Notes: generated by a model not told the origin, from the letters alone. Shown: positions 10,571-22,819, numbered from the stretch's first letter. The stretch is DNA of 64,000 nucleotides from Theropithecus gelada (GCF_003255815.1 NC_037681.1:74150386-74214385); one strand, 5' to 3'. A program made the numbers and translations.

Positions 10571-12885
10571 AACCTTGTCTTCTACTTATGCAGCAGCTCA
10601 GTGTTCAGCCTGTACTATCATTCAGCAACTCCAGCTATTAATAGTTCTTGTTCTATTTGCTTCTACACAGATTCAGTACCATTGCAGAGATACCGAGATG
10701 CATTTCTTCCCTAATACTCATTCTGCAAAATTGCCTACTAGAAAATAACACTTTCTATGTATTACTGAGTACAGGGCACTGTGTAGGTTTCTCTAGGTTC
10801 CAACGGGAAGAAAATAACTTCTCCCGAATGAGTACAGTTTAAAACAATTCCCTCCCCACTAGCCCAAAGCCTTGTGCTTTATTATAGAATTTTCCAAGCA
10901 TGTTACAAGAAATACCACTATCCAGATATTCATTGGTATTATGCACCAAAAAAAGTGGTCCAAAGTAAAATATGTTTGGGAAACACTGGGCTAAACAAAC
11001 TTGAGTATTTTTACTGGAGGACTTCACAGACTCATTAACAAGTTAATCCACATCATGAATTTCTAAGGAGTATAAGGTTCACAGAGTTTCCCAAACATAT
11101 TAAACCACAGAGCTCCACTCTACCATCGTTTTGTGGATCATATTTGGAGACTAGTCTTCCATAGAACTCACATGGGGAAATGCTGGTTTATGAATTCTTT
11201 TTCCATCGCATAATAAATCTTCCCTCATCTACAGTTAGAAACTGATGGCTGCCTTGCATGGCGCTATACTGTTCATCAATGTTGCATTCATTCATACATG
11301 GATCATATAAAGTGACTACCCATAGTCCCCTGGTTTGTGCAAGAAGGCACACAGCTGACTAGATTCTGTTTGGGCACAGCTCTGCCTTTGAGAGGTCTTT
11401 ACTACAAGGCAGAATAAGCAAATGCCCACAATGTAATCCACTACACACAGGGTGCCAAAGAAATAGGCCATGTCCTGCTGCCAAAATAAACTCCAAAAGT
11501 ATGGAATGCATGTTTCCCATCTACCCCTTCCAGGATACAAAGGTAAATTTTTCTTTTCTGTTTTCATTTTGAACATTGAAATGACCCAGCTGGTTCTAAA
11601 GCTTTCCTGGGACCTCCCTGACACACACCCCTAACACACACACCACACACAACTTAACTGAAATAAATCTTCCTAGAAAACTCCAAGTCTCTCACAACCA
11701 ACAGCTTAAAATATATAATTTCTAAAGGATAGCCAGACTATTACCCTCTAATAAACCATTTTCATAAATCCGATATGACTAAAATAAGGGGCAGACATGG
11801 AATCCATAGAACATGGGCTTCACAACGGACCCCAACATGTGATCTAATAGCGACAGCAGAAGAGGAGACTGTCCCACTAAACAGGCCAAAACCCTCTGCT
11901 ACCCAGGTCAACTTCCCCATGTCTATGCTGGTGTTCACAGTGTATAAGGCCTCTGTACAGGACCTGCAGGATGCTGTATTCTACTGGATTTACAATAATA
12001 GTGCTATATTTCCTGCTACACATCAGTAAGGCTTCAAAACTGAGAGCTGGGAAAAGTTAAATCCATTCTGGGTGTTAAATCTCCACTGAATTACCTGCTT
12101 CTTACTATTCCTAATAGCATGTGAGCTGATCTAGTCATTCAGTTGTGACCCTAGAAAATGTGTTCAATTTTATGTGCCTCAAAGCTATGTGTAGGCAAGT
12201 TTGGCCTGTTTGGCTTCGGGGAAAAGAGAGGGAGGCAGGAACCAAATCCGGCCAACATTTGTTGAGTGCCTAATGTTGTCTTGATCAATGTGGGATGAGG
12301 AAGGGGTGAAAGGTGGGAAACGTAAAAGGACATGCGGTTCTTCCCATGAGTCACCCCCTCTCTTAGGATGGGGACTGGCCTCTACACAAACAACACTGAC
12401 ATCAGAGGAGAGCAAAGACAGGAGGGAAGGGCAGGCAAGGCCCTGCAAAGCCAGAAAGAAAGGCAGAGACAGGACAGCAGAGGACTGTGATAACAAATGT
12501 GCCACTCAATATCAGTAAAGAAATGACCTTATCCTTGATGCTGCTCCTTCAAGGCGAACTTTATATTCAGCCACTTTGTTCTAGGCAGATGCTTGCTTGC
12601 ACATTCTAAATAACAATAAACCTCCAATGCCTCTTTTGACTCTTAACTTTTAAAATTGCTGCTGTCGACGCCGAGGGGCTATCAGTGAGCCACAGTATTT
12701 GTATGTCTTGTCTACATCTGGAACCAAATGGTTTCCAAAAAATGGAGGATTAGTCACCCCATCCCTGCCAACTCCTGGGTAACCAAACCCCTCCAACTTA
12801 CTTTCAAGTTATCCTCAAGAATAATGATAGATGGGGCTAAGAGAGACGCTGAAGGTAAACAAGACTTCTGTAGTCTTTTTGGCTC
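10571..12885. other. Largely unique sequence, no gene seen
   Basis: 2.3 kb without a convincing gene. A possible old MITE-like pair of inverted phrases ('aatatgtttgggaaacact' at ~10968 and 'gtttcccaaacatatt' at ~11086) brackets 11,000-11,080. A CA-rich patch lies at 11617-11655. The 102-codon minus frame (11316-11624) and the 84-codon plus frame (11775-12029) show no recognisable domain. Confidence 0.5.
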
Positions 12886-13180
12886 ATTCCTTCAACAATA
12901 TTCATGTTAGCAGACAGAAAGATGAACAAGACATTCTCAATGAGCTCCCAGTCTAACAGGGGAAAAGGATGCACAAACACACCATCAATATAAGAGAGTA
13001 ACAATGGCCAGCATCAAGTGCTGCCATGTGCTGGCCTACATATATAACCTGTTCTATCACCAGATTTTCATCATTCCCATTTTATAAACGAGAAAACTTA
13101 GGCATGGATGGGAAACAGCTGGAATTCAAACCAAGGAAGTCTCCAGAGGCATGCTTCTACATGGCCACCGTGCACTCCAA
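12886..13180 (+). repeat. MIR (with adjacent L2/MIR3-like fragment)
   Basis: 'gatgaacaagacattctcaa' with 'gagctcccagtctaac' resembles the L2/MIR3 tail. From ~13000 'atcattcccattttataaac' and 'gagaaaacttaggca' give the MIR core in plus orientation. Confidence 0.6.
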
Positions 13181-13734
13181 TCCCACACTCGTCACTTCTG
13201 CATGCACCTTCTGCCACCTCCTTCCAGCAAATCTCCCAGAATTGCATATACCTTTTTCCTTTTCTTTGCCCCTGACTGCCATATACCCACCCAGATGGCT
13301 ATAAGAGGGAACAGTGAGGTGTGGTATGTGACTGGGTTTGGTGCTGTGGGTACAACACAGCTGCTTGTCTTCTTCACTTTTTTAAAAACTCAAACCTTGG
13401 ACCATGGCCAGTGCAATCCATGCCTGACTCAGTAGAGCCAGAAATACAAGAACAAATAGAGTGAAAACCTTTAGATGTAGCTGTAAACCATTTATCAAGA
13501 GTGAGAGGAGGAACATGTCAGTTAATAATATCAAGACCTTGAATTCACTTACGTTTTTCCCCAAAGTATCGACAAATGCCATATATAAATATACTCACTC
13601 TGGTCTTCCAAAATAGGAGAAGGGAGCCTTGGCTTTCACTTCTGAATGAATGGATTCTAAGACTATTTTAATGTTTATCTGGGTAAACTGATAGTCTAAT
13701 TAAAACTACTATTTACTTGGGTGTACAACTTTCT
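13181..13734. other. Unique sequence, no gene seen
   Basis: No repeat or coding signal. Overlapping 94- and 61-codon frames on opposite strands are judged chance. Confidence 0.45.
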
Positions 13735-13860
13735 ACTTTCCCAAAATTCCTAACACACATTTCATTTCACCCCCACAAAAATCTCATAAGGCAGATTTTA
13801 CCACATTTCATAGCTAAGGAAGCTGAAGTTTAGAGATATTTTAAGACAAAAAAAAACCCC
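13735..13860 (+). repeat. MIR SINE fragment
   Basis: 'aaaaatctcataaggcagat', 'ttaccacatttcatagctaa' and 'gaagctgaagtttagagata' are a diverged MIR core. Confidence 0.55.
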
Positions 13861-14649
13861 AAGTACTTAAATATGCTTTTTCTACAAAACACGATTCTAT
13901 AAAACATAATTTTTCTACAAAACAGTTACCTTGATTTGGAAAACTATTAGAGTTTACAGGCCAACACTGAGAGAAACCATGTTTTTGGAACTCTGTTTAA
14001 AGAAATGAAACAACCACGCATCTTCTCAACTTAAGTAGCTTTTAAAACTGCTTAATATAATCACTCCAGCGGGCTTCCTAACCTCACATTTAGCCCGGTT
14101 CACAGTGGGCTTCCTGCTGTTGAGAAGAAACACTGCATCTTAACTTCTGCACAATCGTGACCTGACACTTGACTGGTTATACTATTTCTACTTGCAGCTG
14201 CAGATGTTTGGGTTTAAAGTAAAACAAACCACTTGATATACTGAAGAGTTTAAATTCTCCAACTGCTAAAGCTAAGAGCTTATCCACCTAGACCTGGGGC
14301 CTACCAATTCTCACAGTTGAAAACATTTGAGGAAAAACCCTCTCTTGAGAGGAAAAAAAAAAACAAAAAAACTTCATGATTCAACTATAAAGCTCGGTGG
14401 TCACTAAATGCACTGAGGCCTTCCATGACAGTTTCACACCTAAATAGTGTAGAGTAAAGGAGGAGAGGGAAGGCCTATTTAATTCGTAGCTCTTCCTCCC
14501 AGCAGAGCCACATCACATGGCAAAAGCTGCATGGACTTTGAAATCTAACATAACTCCCCTGCTTAACAACCTTTCAGCCTCCTCAACTATTAAATATTAT
14601 AAGAAAAACAATACCCACCAAAGAAGTTGTTGGGAGTCACCATCTCCTA
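13861..14649. other. Unique sequence with a short L2-like piece
   Basis: 14525-14590 ('cataactcccctgcttaac', 'aacctttcagcctcctca') resembles L2. Otherwise nothing recognised. A repeated 'tttttctacaaaaca' occurs at 13878 and 13911. Confidence 0.45.
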
Positions 14650-15365
14650 GAGCCGCCATAACAAGGTACCACAAACTGGGTGACTTAAACAACAGATTTA
14701 TTGTCTCACAGCTCTGGAGGCTGAAAGTCTGAGATTCAGGTGTGGATAGGTTGGTTATTCCTATGGGCTGTTCGAGGCGGCTCTGTTCCGGGTCTTTCTC
14801 TTTGGTTTGTAAATGTCTGTCTTCATGTTCACATGGTGTTCTTTTTTTGTGTGTGTGAAGGAGTCTCACTCTGTCACCCAGGCTGGAGTGCAGTGGTGCA
14901 ATCTCAGCTCACTGCAACCTCTGCTTCCCAGGTTCAAGTGATTCTCCTGCCTCAGCCTCCCAAGTAGCTGGGACTACAGATGCGTGCCACCACGCCCAGC
15001 TAATTCTTATAGTTTTAGTAGACACGGGGTTTCACCATGTTGGCCAGGCTGGTCTTGAACTCCTGACCTCGTGATCCATCCGCCTCAGCCACTCAAAGTG
15101 CTGGGATTACAGACGTGAGCCACTGCGCCCGGCCCACATGGTGTTCTTTCTGTAAGCTCATGTGTATCTAAATCTCCCTTTTTTATAAGGACACCAGTCA
15201 CACTGGATTAGAGTCCATCCAATGACCTCTTTTTAACTTGACTTAACTATTAACCTCATGAAGACTCTATCTCCAAATAAAATCACATTCCAAGGTACTG
15301 GGGTGAGGATGGCAACATATGAATTGAGACTGGGAAAATGGGAGACTGAGAGAAACATACTTCAA
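14650..15365 (-). repeat. MLT1/MST LTR, split by an Alu
   Basis: Left part: 'accacaaactgggtgactta', 'aacaacagatttattgtctc', 'agctctggaggctgaaagtc'. Right part: 'ttataaggacaccagtcaca', 'ctccaaataaaatcacattc', 'ggcaacatatgaattgagac'. This is the reverse complement of the MLT1 landmarks seen at 6015-6362. Confidence 0.8.
14845..15134 (-). mobile_element. AluS, minus strand
   Basis: Full dimeric Alu in reverse with AluS-type 'caccatgttggccaggctgg'. A perfect 15-bp target duplication 'cacatggtgttcttt' flanks it at 14830-14844 and 15135-15149. Confidence 0.9.
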
Positions 15366-16929
15366 CCCATGAAATCGGGAGATTTTTTAAAGCCCCTGGC
15401 AAAATAGACATTCAAAAATTGGCTCTCTTCTTTCCAGCCTGGCATTGTCATTGCCCGCCATATGACTTTGGGTAAGGTATCTACCTCTCTGAAGCATAAG
15501 GTCCATACCTATAAAATGAAGAGGCTGGAATTATGGATTCTAAAGGCCTCCTAACTAATGCTCTCTGCTTCTTCACCCTGTTGATGCCTTTTCTTTTGGA
15601 ACACATACGTTTTGCATTTTAGAATTATCAGAACAGTCTTCTATCAGAACAGGCGGGGTTTTTCTTCTGTCTTCCTTCCATGTTTCTATTTTTTTCGACA
15701 AGCATCTCTACCAAATAGCTCTGAAAGAATTTTTAATGACATCATAGCATAGCTACACTTTATACACATTAAAGGAAAAGATGGACCTCATCAGCTGAGT
15801 TGATTCCCTACGTCCCCCACTTCAATTCTTGGGGTAAGAAAAAGCAGTCTTAAGGGTTTTTAGACATGCTTACCAAATCCAAAATATCCAATCCAATCCA
15901 GGGAAGCAGGCTAAAATACACTTGACCTTCCCTGGAAGTTGGGTAAGGAAGCACGTAATGTTCCATGGAAAGTAAACCACGAGAAGAATAATACCATTTT
16001 AAGATATAAAGGAGATTCGGGGCTCATTTGTGATACTCATTTTTCAAAAGAGGATTTTAGAGTCCAAAGGAATGCAGTTTTTTGCCTGATCGGTCAATGA
16101 ATCCAGCAGAGTCAGAAGTGATACCTAGTAATACAGTGATCTCACTTTGATTTAAAAGGGGAAAGCGTACCCTGTCTCGTGGTGATTTTTACTCTAATAG
16201 AAACAGCATCAGACATGATCTCTAGAACTGTAATTGTGCCAATGTGATTGTGGGATTACAGGTGACATTGGGCACATTGCTACATTTTTTTGCATCTCAT
16301 TTTCCATGTAGCCAAAGAGGTTATAATAATACTGACCTCCTCTTGGGACTATTAGAGGAATCAAAAGTATAATAAAATGTGTCAAAGAACTTTCAAAGCA
16401 TAAAGCCTTTTACAAATATAAAATACTTTCTTTATTAGCTATGCACATACCTACCGTTCGCCAGTTAAATGAGGTCAGGCTGGCTCCCCACGGGCTTCTG
16501 CCCCACTTTAAATGGAAATTAAAACATACCCTGCCGGTGGGTTCACACTCCAATCACCTACACCGGCTTCTTTTGAACATCATTAAGCAGAAAACCTGAA
16601 ATGTATCATTCTTTCTTTTGAACCTCCTGCTCATCACCTGACCATCCAGAATAGCACCTCAGGAAAAAAAAGGTTTAAAACGTGAACAAAATCTTCCAAA
16701 ACCCAAGGTAATTTTAACAGAAGCCAGGGAATACTTGATATATATACCCTCTCCTCTCTCTTGAAACTTAAATGGCAAGTGCCCATCTGCGCATGCTGAA
16801 AAGAAGACTTTGCTTTGAAATATTCCCCAGGGACTACTAATGTGTTCCGACAAAACAAGGCCAGAACATGCCATGATTTGAAAACATTTACAGCTGGCTT
16901 TGAGGAGAGCAATTCTTGTTGTTGAGACA
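15366..16929. other. Mostly unique sequence with two faint MIR fragments
   Basis: 15420-15560 ('ggcattgtcattgcccgcc', 'atgactttgggtaaggtat') and 16265-16430 ('ctcattttccatgtagcc', 'gacctcctcttgggactatt') look like reverse MIRs. No exon is recognised. The 92-codon minus frame at 16634-16912 is judged chance. Confidence 0.45.
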
Positions 16930-17130
16930 GCAGTGGTGTAGTAGAAAAAGCAGGGGCCTGGGAGCTAATTATCTTAGTGCTAGGCCTTGACTTTGCCTTT
17001 TTCTCAGACCACTTACTTATTTTGAGCCCCCTGAAGTCAAGTAATGCAGCACTGCCACAATATCATTGCAAGGATTAAACTGCATACACCCAAACTCAGC
17101 AAAGGATTAAATTGCACACACCTAAACTCA
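16930..17130 (-). repeat. MIR fragment plus a small tandem duplication
   Basis: 'gtggtgtagtagaaaaagc', 'ttgactttgcctttttctc' and 'gaccacttacttattttg' follow reverse-MIR order. At 17070-17130 a ~32-bp unit containing 'aaggattaaa', 'acacc' and 'aaactcag' is present twice in tandem. Confidence 0.6.
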
Positions 17131-17689
17131 GTAGACTTCAGACATTCACTGATTTAGATTTAGATTGGACCTAAGCAGTCTTGAGTTTTTAAAAGAACCC
17201 CAGAAAATTCTCATGCAGATTTGAAAAATAAAAATTAAAAACAAAAACACTGCCAAAGAAACTGGCCATGCCTCATCAGCCTCAGATGGCGAGGAATGGG
17301 AGGGAGCCAGGGAACAGAGACCAAGTCCCAGCAGCCTACCAGCATCCCAGCTCACTGTCTCCTCAGGCTCTCTCAAGCCCCTCAATTCTAGAGAGGGCCA
17401 CCTTTACACATACAGCTTTCTCTTCACTCTGGGTAACCACTCAGCACCATGCATATCTTGGCTCTTGTCCACTTAGAATTGACCAGCAGATGTTAAAACT
17501 CAAGCTGCATCAAACACTTCCTTTAACACAATAGTATTCTCCCTGCCAAGCTTTCTTATCCTCCCTCACAACCCCCAGGTTCCCAAGATATACATGAAAA
17601 AGAACCCCCATTCCCAGGCCTAACTTTGGACTATTTATCTTCATGCAAACATACTCAGAACTTTCCCAACTCTAAATCTTCCCATCCAG
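17131..17689. other. Unique sequence, no gene seen
   Basis: No repeat I can name. The 88-codon plus frame (17268-17534) lacks any family feature. Confidence 0.4.
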
Positions 17690-17910
17690 TTCTCTCTACC
17701 AGCAAGCCTTTACCATCCATCAAAACCCTACCCATCCTTGAAGGTCCAGATTCAATGAAGCCTTCTAAGAAGGGCTTTCCCCCAGTGGAAAGTCTTCCCT
17801 CCTTTCTTTCACTTGACCTTAAGATCGGGGACTACCTTTTTTAATCTTTGTGCCTTTGGGGCAACTAGCACAGTGATATGCACATGAGAGTTGCTTAATA
17901 AAGATTTGCT
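17690..17910 (+). mobile_element. L2-like 3' end
   Basis: 'aaaccctacccatccttgaa', 'gccttctaagaagggctttc' and 'tgcttaataaagatttgctc' follow the L2 3' pattern. Confidence 0.55.
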
Positions 17911-18339
17911 CAGTTTGCAAATTATGAGACATATTAAAACAAGAAAAGTCTCATTGCAATGGGAGGCAGCTATAGAGGAAGAGAGAAAAAAAGCTAAATA
18001 AGAAAAAAAGAGGGTGCCACCCCCATTCTCCCAGTTATAGTCAGCGATTATCTCAATTACATCTAGTAGATTGTGTACAATGAGGACTCACTCATTTCAA
18101 AAACTAAAATTTCATCTCCAAATCATATTGACTAAATTAAGCCACATGAGGCATAAAAATAACCTGTGTACAAAGCTCATTTTTTTGTTTTGTGTACAAA
18201 GCTCATTGTCCGACTCCATGCAACTGATATTAAGCAGGAGTTTAACCATCAGATGATGTTTATGAGTCAACATGTCTAAATCAACACTGTAAATGTGCAC
18301 AATTTTTAATCCATATGTTTACCTAATTCTCGTGGTCAC
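17911..18339. other. Unique sequence with a short direct repeat
   Basis: 'tgtgtacaaagctcatt' occurs twice, about 26 bp apart (~18166 and ~18192). Nothing else is recognised. Confidence 0.5.
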
Positions 18340-18410
18340 ACTGATAGTTACATACTAAGTACATCAGGACCCCAGGAAATAGCCCATGGTTGTGCTGGAC
18401 CTCTACTAAG

Positions 18411-18915
18411 GATGGCATCAGTTTCAAGAGGACAATAGGGATGGCACCAGTTTCAAGAGGACAAATAGGTGACCCAGAGCCGGCAAACAAGGCATAGGGT
18501 TTATTGAGGGAAACTTACATATGGGAACAGCCCAGAGGTGGTAGGCTGGACAGGAGAACTGCCACTCTGCAGAAAACATGCCAATTATATAGCATTTTTA
18601 CTTAACACCCTCCCCTAACAACCTCCACCTGGCAATTTTCATTTACCCAAAAACAAAAGGCCTCAATCCCCTATACAGCCCGCATTCCACAGGACTGCCC
18701 AAAGGTTTAGGCATTCCTCATCAATAAAGAATGACCTTCTGGGTTGGCCACTCCTAGATTCCTTAGCTCAGAACTCTACTCTAAACACACATTCCAGTGT
18801 GTCTGCCATACAGGGTCATTCTCAGCGTAGGCTTAAGTTATATAACGAATTGGCGTAGGCCATGACCTTAAGTTAAACCATTGCTGTCAGGGGCATCTAC
18901 TATACATCCACCTCA
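18411..18915 (-). repeat. Probable solo ERV LTR (family not identified)
   Basis: On the minus strand a TATA-like 'ctatataatt' (~18586-18595) is followed about 90 bp later by AATAAA (complement of 'tttatt' at ~18499). An R/U5-like tail comes next. The plus-strand left end carries a ~33-bp tandem duplication of 'gggatggca.cagtttcaag' at 18411-18468. The layout supports an LTR, but I cannot name the family and see no internal ERV sequence. Confidence 0.5.
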
Positions 18916-19346
18916 AACTGAACTGCCAAGTGAAAAAGGTCAATCCATTCATTAATTCAGCAAATCTGCATTTAGCACCTACCATGTACCAGCATAATCA
19001 TGAATCATTGCAGGAGTGGGGCCACCATCTAAGAGAAGCATCCTGATCGTGACCAAGGTGTTCAAGGTCATGGCCTACGTCAATTCAGTACATACAACCA
19101 TGAAGTCCTTAGGTAAGTATCCACCAACATTTTTCAGATATATGAGGCTTACTTTCTGTTTCAAGTATATGATGGAAGCAAGTTTCTGGATAAATTTGGC
19201 CACACACATACTAACATTTATCATCAAGTAATCACAAAATCTTCCTCACAGTCTGCTCTATCTGCTCACTGACATTCTGTGGGTTCATCATTTTAAGTAA
19301 TCCACTGTCGCTTGAGTCACCTGTTGTGAATGAAACACTTATCTGC
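18916..19346. other. Unique sequence; short L2/MIR3-like motif
   Basis: 18950-19005 ('tcattaattcagcaaatc', 'gcacctaccatgtaccag') resembles an L2/MIR3 start. Otherwise no feature is seen. Confidence 0.45.
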
Positions 19347-19515
19347 AGGGGTTGACAAACTTCTACCAATGGACAAAAGACCAGCCCTGCCTGTACCTAT
19401 TGTCCATGGCTGCCTTCATGGGACAAGGCAGAATTGAGTAATTGGAAAAGAGACCATTTGACTGGCAAAGCATAAAATATTAACTATCCTGTCCCTTATA
19501 GAAAAAGACTGCGAT
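19347..19515 (+). mobile_element. MER1/Charlie-type hAT MITE
   Basis: 'caggggttgacaaacttct', 'tattgtccatggctgcct', 'aggcagaattgagtaattgg', 'gcaaagcataaaatattaac' and the terminal 'atagaaaaagactgcgatc' match the hAT MITE whose consensus ends in 'aaaaagtttgccgacccctg'. It abuts the left end of the inverted duplication. Confidence 0.65.
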
Positions 19516-19530
19516 CTTGTACTTTCTAGT

Positions 19531-20129
19531 AAAAGAAGGGACTGGGAATGAACATTTGGTTGCCCAACCAGCAATGCTTGCTACACAGATCACCTAATCA
19601 TGCCAACTTGTCTCAATCACACTTATTATTATTGTTAAAAACTGCAACCATAAATATAATAAGGCAATGGAAATGATCCCTGATCACTACACAGCATTGT
19701 TTTACTTTTAAAAGATTTTTTTTTTTTTCACATTTACAAAAATCTGCTTTCTTCCCTTACTGCAATCTTTTGAGGCTGATGTTCTCTGATAGATGAGGAA
19801 ACTGAGTACAGGAGTGGCTGAGTGACTTTACTAAAGTTGTAAAGTCGGTTAATAGCAAAGCTGGAATGACCTGATTCTAATAACTTCTCCTGTGTGGCTG
19901 GGGCATGAGTAAGTCATGACAAAGCTCTCAGCCCAGACCTCTTTCTATTGGGTCTGGGCTGAGACCAATAGAAAAAAATAATAATAATAATTTAGCATTT
20001 TTGTCCAAATGCTAAAATGGTTGCTCTTCCAAGTCCTGCGGCCTTGGCATCTTGACGGATGAGTTAGAATGTGTGATCTGGGTGTAGCATGTCCTTCAGG
20101 CTTCCCACACTGCCTCTGGTCACAGGTGA
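19531..20129 (+). repeat. Left arm of a ~0.6-kb inverted duplication
   Basis: Its reverse complement recurs at 24547-25118. Shared stretches include 'gatagatgaggaaactgag', 'ataacttctcctgtgtggc', 'catgagtaagtcatgac', 'aatggttgctcttccaag' and 'atcttgacggatgagttag'. By-eye identity is about 87% near 19545-19740, about 95% near 19745-19950, and about 98% from 20003 to 20129. A MIR (19784-19930) lies inside both arms, but most of the arm is not a known interspersed repeat. An insertion at 19951-20002 is private to this arm. Confidence 0.9.
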
Positions 20130-20848
20130 TGAGGCATCAGATAATGAGATCTCCCTAGAGGGCTCGCTAGATTGTTAAACTTTATTTGTAAAAGTGTAGA
20201 GAGTATCTTTAAAGAATTTTAACTGATTCATACTTCTTTAATAATACTAATTTCACCAAAAAGTGCCCCTTACAAATGTCAATTAAGCTAATAAACAAGT
20301 CACTAATTTCACCTGTTATACCTCATGCCTAACATCTATTATTCTAGTCAGCAAATCCTCTAGGGTTGATCAAAAATACGTATAGCAGAAGTCCCCAATA
20401 CTTCCATCTGGAGTATGGCTTTTTCTGATTAATTGTTAACTGGACACTCCTGGAGCATGAATTTCTGATTAGGGCCACTGGTTTCCCCAAACATGCAGCT
20501 TAAACTAACTCACACACATTCGTACCGTTACCCAATCTACACTGAAGTGTGTAAAGTGAATTACAGATGCTGTAACACATTGACATCAACATTTATAGTA
20601 AAACATGATACAATATTCTCAAATCACCAGGACTTGGTTCTAGCCACATTTGTAATTCCTCTACGTGCAGGCATTTTACTGAATCACAGCTTCGAGTACC
20701 TTCTGATAGTCTATCAGTTCTCCAAAATTCAGTCCCACTTATTGAAAATGTAACTAATGCACAACATTCCTAATTATAAAGCAGGGCTGACCATGGAAAA
20801 TGCATTGGACTCTTTTGCTACTGTGGTTTTAAACAAATTTACACTTCA
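20130..20848. other. Unique A+T-rich spacer sequence
   Basis: No repeat or gene recognised. Contains 'gattaattgttaac' and 'caattaagctaataaac' homeodomain-type words. Confidence 0.45.
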
Positions 20849-21136
20849 GGCCAGGCATGGTAGTTCATACCTGGAATCCCAGCACTTTGGGAGGCTGAGG
20901 CAGGTGGATCACTTGAGGCCAGGAGTTCAAGACCAGCCTGGCCAACATGGTGAAACCCTGTCTCTACTAAAAATAAAAAAACTAGCCAGGCATGGTAGCA
21001 TGTGCCTATAGTCCCAGCTACTTGGGAGGCTGAGGCACAAGAAGCTTGAACCTGGGAGGTGGAGGTTGCAGTGAGCCAAGATCATGCCACTGCACTCTAG
21101 TCTGGGTGACAGAATGAGACTCTGTCTCAAAAATAA
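20849..21136 (+). mobile_element. AluS, plus strand
   Basis: Full Alu from 'ggccaggcatggtag' to 'ctctgtctcaaaaataaat'. Imperfect target repeats 'acacttca' and 'atacttca' flank it. Confidence 0.85.
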
Positions 21137-21594
21137 ATATACTTCAATCCCCCATGGATGATAAAGGAATTTGCCTCATGTATTAAGTCCTGAACCACAA
21201 ACAGGAATATGCCTCTTATTACATTTCGACCAGGGAATATTTAGGGCAAGTATAAGTACTTGTCTTTGCAAATAGGCCAGTAGGTTTTCCAAAGGGCAGA
21301 AAAAAAAATTCTGCATTAATAAAAACAAAATAAAGAAGTTAATTCTTAAATATCACTGTTAAGAAACATTGAATTAAAATAAGAAGGTTAATATTCTAAG
21401 TCTCACTTTCTTATCTCGGGATTTTATTAATTTCACTTTTTCCATTCACCATGAACTAAATATGTGGTTTTTTAAAAATTCCAGAAACAATATTCCCAGT
21501 CATTTCTAATTAGAAGCCTCCAAAGTAAAATGAGAACAGTGGAAAAGTCTCTTCCCCATTTCAGCAAGCCACTGCTCACTGAGACTCCCCTGTG
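21137..21594. other. Unique sequence, no gene seen
   Basis: No recognised feature. Confidence 0.45.
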
Positions 21595-21922
21595 ATGAGA
21601 CTGGGTAATTAGAAAGGAAAGAGGTTTAACTGACTCACAGTTCCACAGGCTTAACAAGAAGCATGGCCAGGAACACCTCAGGAAACTTACAATCATGGCA
21701 GAACGGGAAGCAGGCCCCTTCTTCACAAGGCGGCAGGAAAGAGAATAAATGCAAACACAGGAAAATCTGCTACTTTTAAAGCCATCAGATCTCATGAAAC
21801 TCACTATCACGAGAATAGCACGGGGGAACTGCCCCCATAATCCAATCACTTTCCGCCCTCAACTCAGGGGGATTACAACATGAGATGACATTTATGTGAG
21901 GACACAGAGCTAAACCATATCC
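21595..21922 (-). repeat. THE1/MST (MaLR) LTR, minus strand
   Basis: 'ctgggtaattagaaaggaaa', 'gaggtttaactgactcacag', 'cttacaatcatggcagaac', 'aaagccatcagatctcatg' and 'tatcacgagaatagcac' are the reverse of the 5488-5865 LTR. A 125-codon open frame at 21472-21849 is the LTR itself and not a gene. Confidence 0.85.
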
Positions 21923-22819
21923 CCAACGATCCTAAAATGTGTTGCTCTAAAGAATATCCCCATACCCAAGAAGCCATGTTCCCACCCTACTCCCAACACA
22001 GGTAGTAAATGTTTGCTTCATTCATTATGATTAATTTCTTGTAATACAGCACTTCTAATTGAAAATACTAGGGAGATAATTTTTTAACTAGAATTTTCCA
22101 TGTTTTCCATTGGCCAGTAAGGAAGACATGCTGCAGTAGTCAAAGCATTGTTTCAGAATATAATAATAGTCACATATAAATAGAAGAGAAATAACAAAGC
22201 CAAGTGTCAATCACTTTCCCAGCTCTAAATTTGCACTTGATACTGCACAGAATTCCACTTTGTTCCTTTTGCTGACAGTAAAAATGAAATCCACAGACAG
22301 AACACAAACAGAGGGAGTCCTAGGCATTATTTCTGCAGCCACATCTCAGCAGACTTCCAGTTGAGAGATGCTTTCAAAATGCCCTTGAAGGAGAGACCTC
22401 CTCAGGAGATCAGAGGTTTTTGTTTGTTTTCCTCAGGCTACGCCACCGCCTCAGGCATGCACCTAATGGTCTCTTAAGTGATCATTAGGAGCCTGGTTAA
22501 AATTCTTCTAACACTTTTAGCAATTAGTCATTAATTGGACTTGCCACTTCAGACCCTTCTTAATTGCTACTCCTGAGAGAGGAGCTCTGCGGGGACAAGT
22601 GAGGGAAGCAGGTGACTTCCTGCAGTGGGTCATTCAGTAGAAAACATGGCATCCTGTTTTCCTGCGGCTGCATCTCCAGTACTCTTACCGTAGTCCAAGT
22701 CATCCTACCCCGGCCACACAAGCCATGCCTACACGATAAGAAACTTGCTTTAACAAATACTCTGGAGCCTGTCCTTTGGTTTGTTGTTGTTATCGTTGTT
22801 ACACTATAATAACAAGAGC
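21923..22819. other. Unique sequence; possible conserved non-coding part
   Basis: 22400-22620 is repeat-free and has homeodomain-type words ('caattagtcattaattgg'). No exon is recognised. Confidence 0.4.

Noticed and set aside
11316..11624. 102-codon open frame on the minus strand
   Set aside because: No family motif, no polyadenylation context, isolated.
21472..21849. 125-codon open frame on the minus strand
   Set aside because: It coincides with a reverse THE1/MST LTR plus its flank, with no protein family features.
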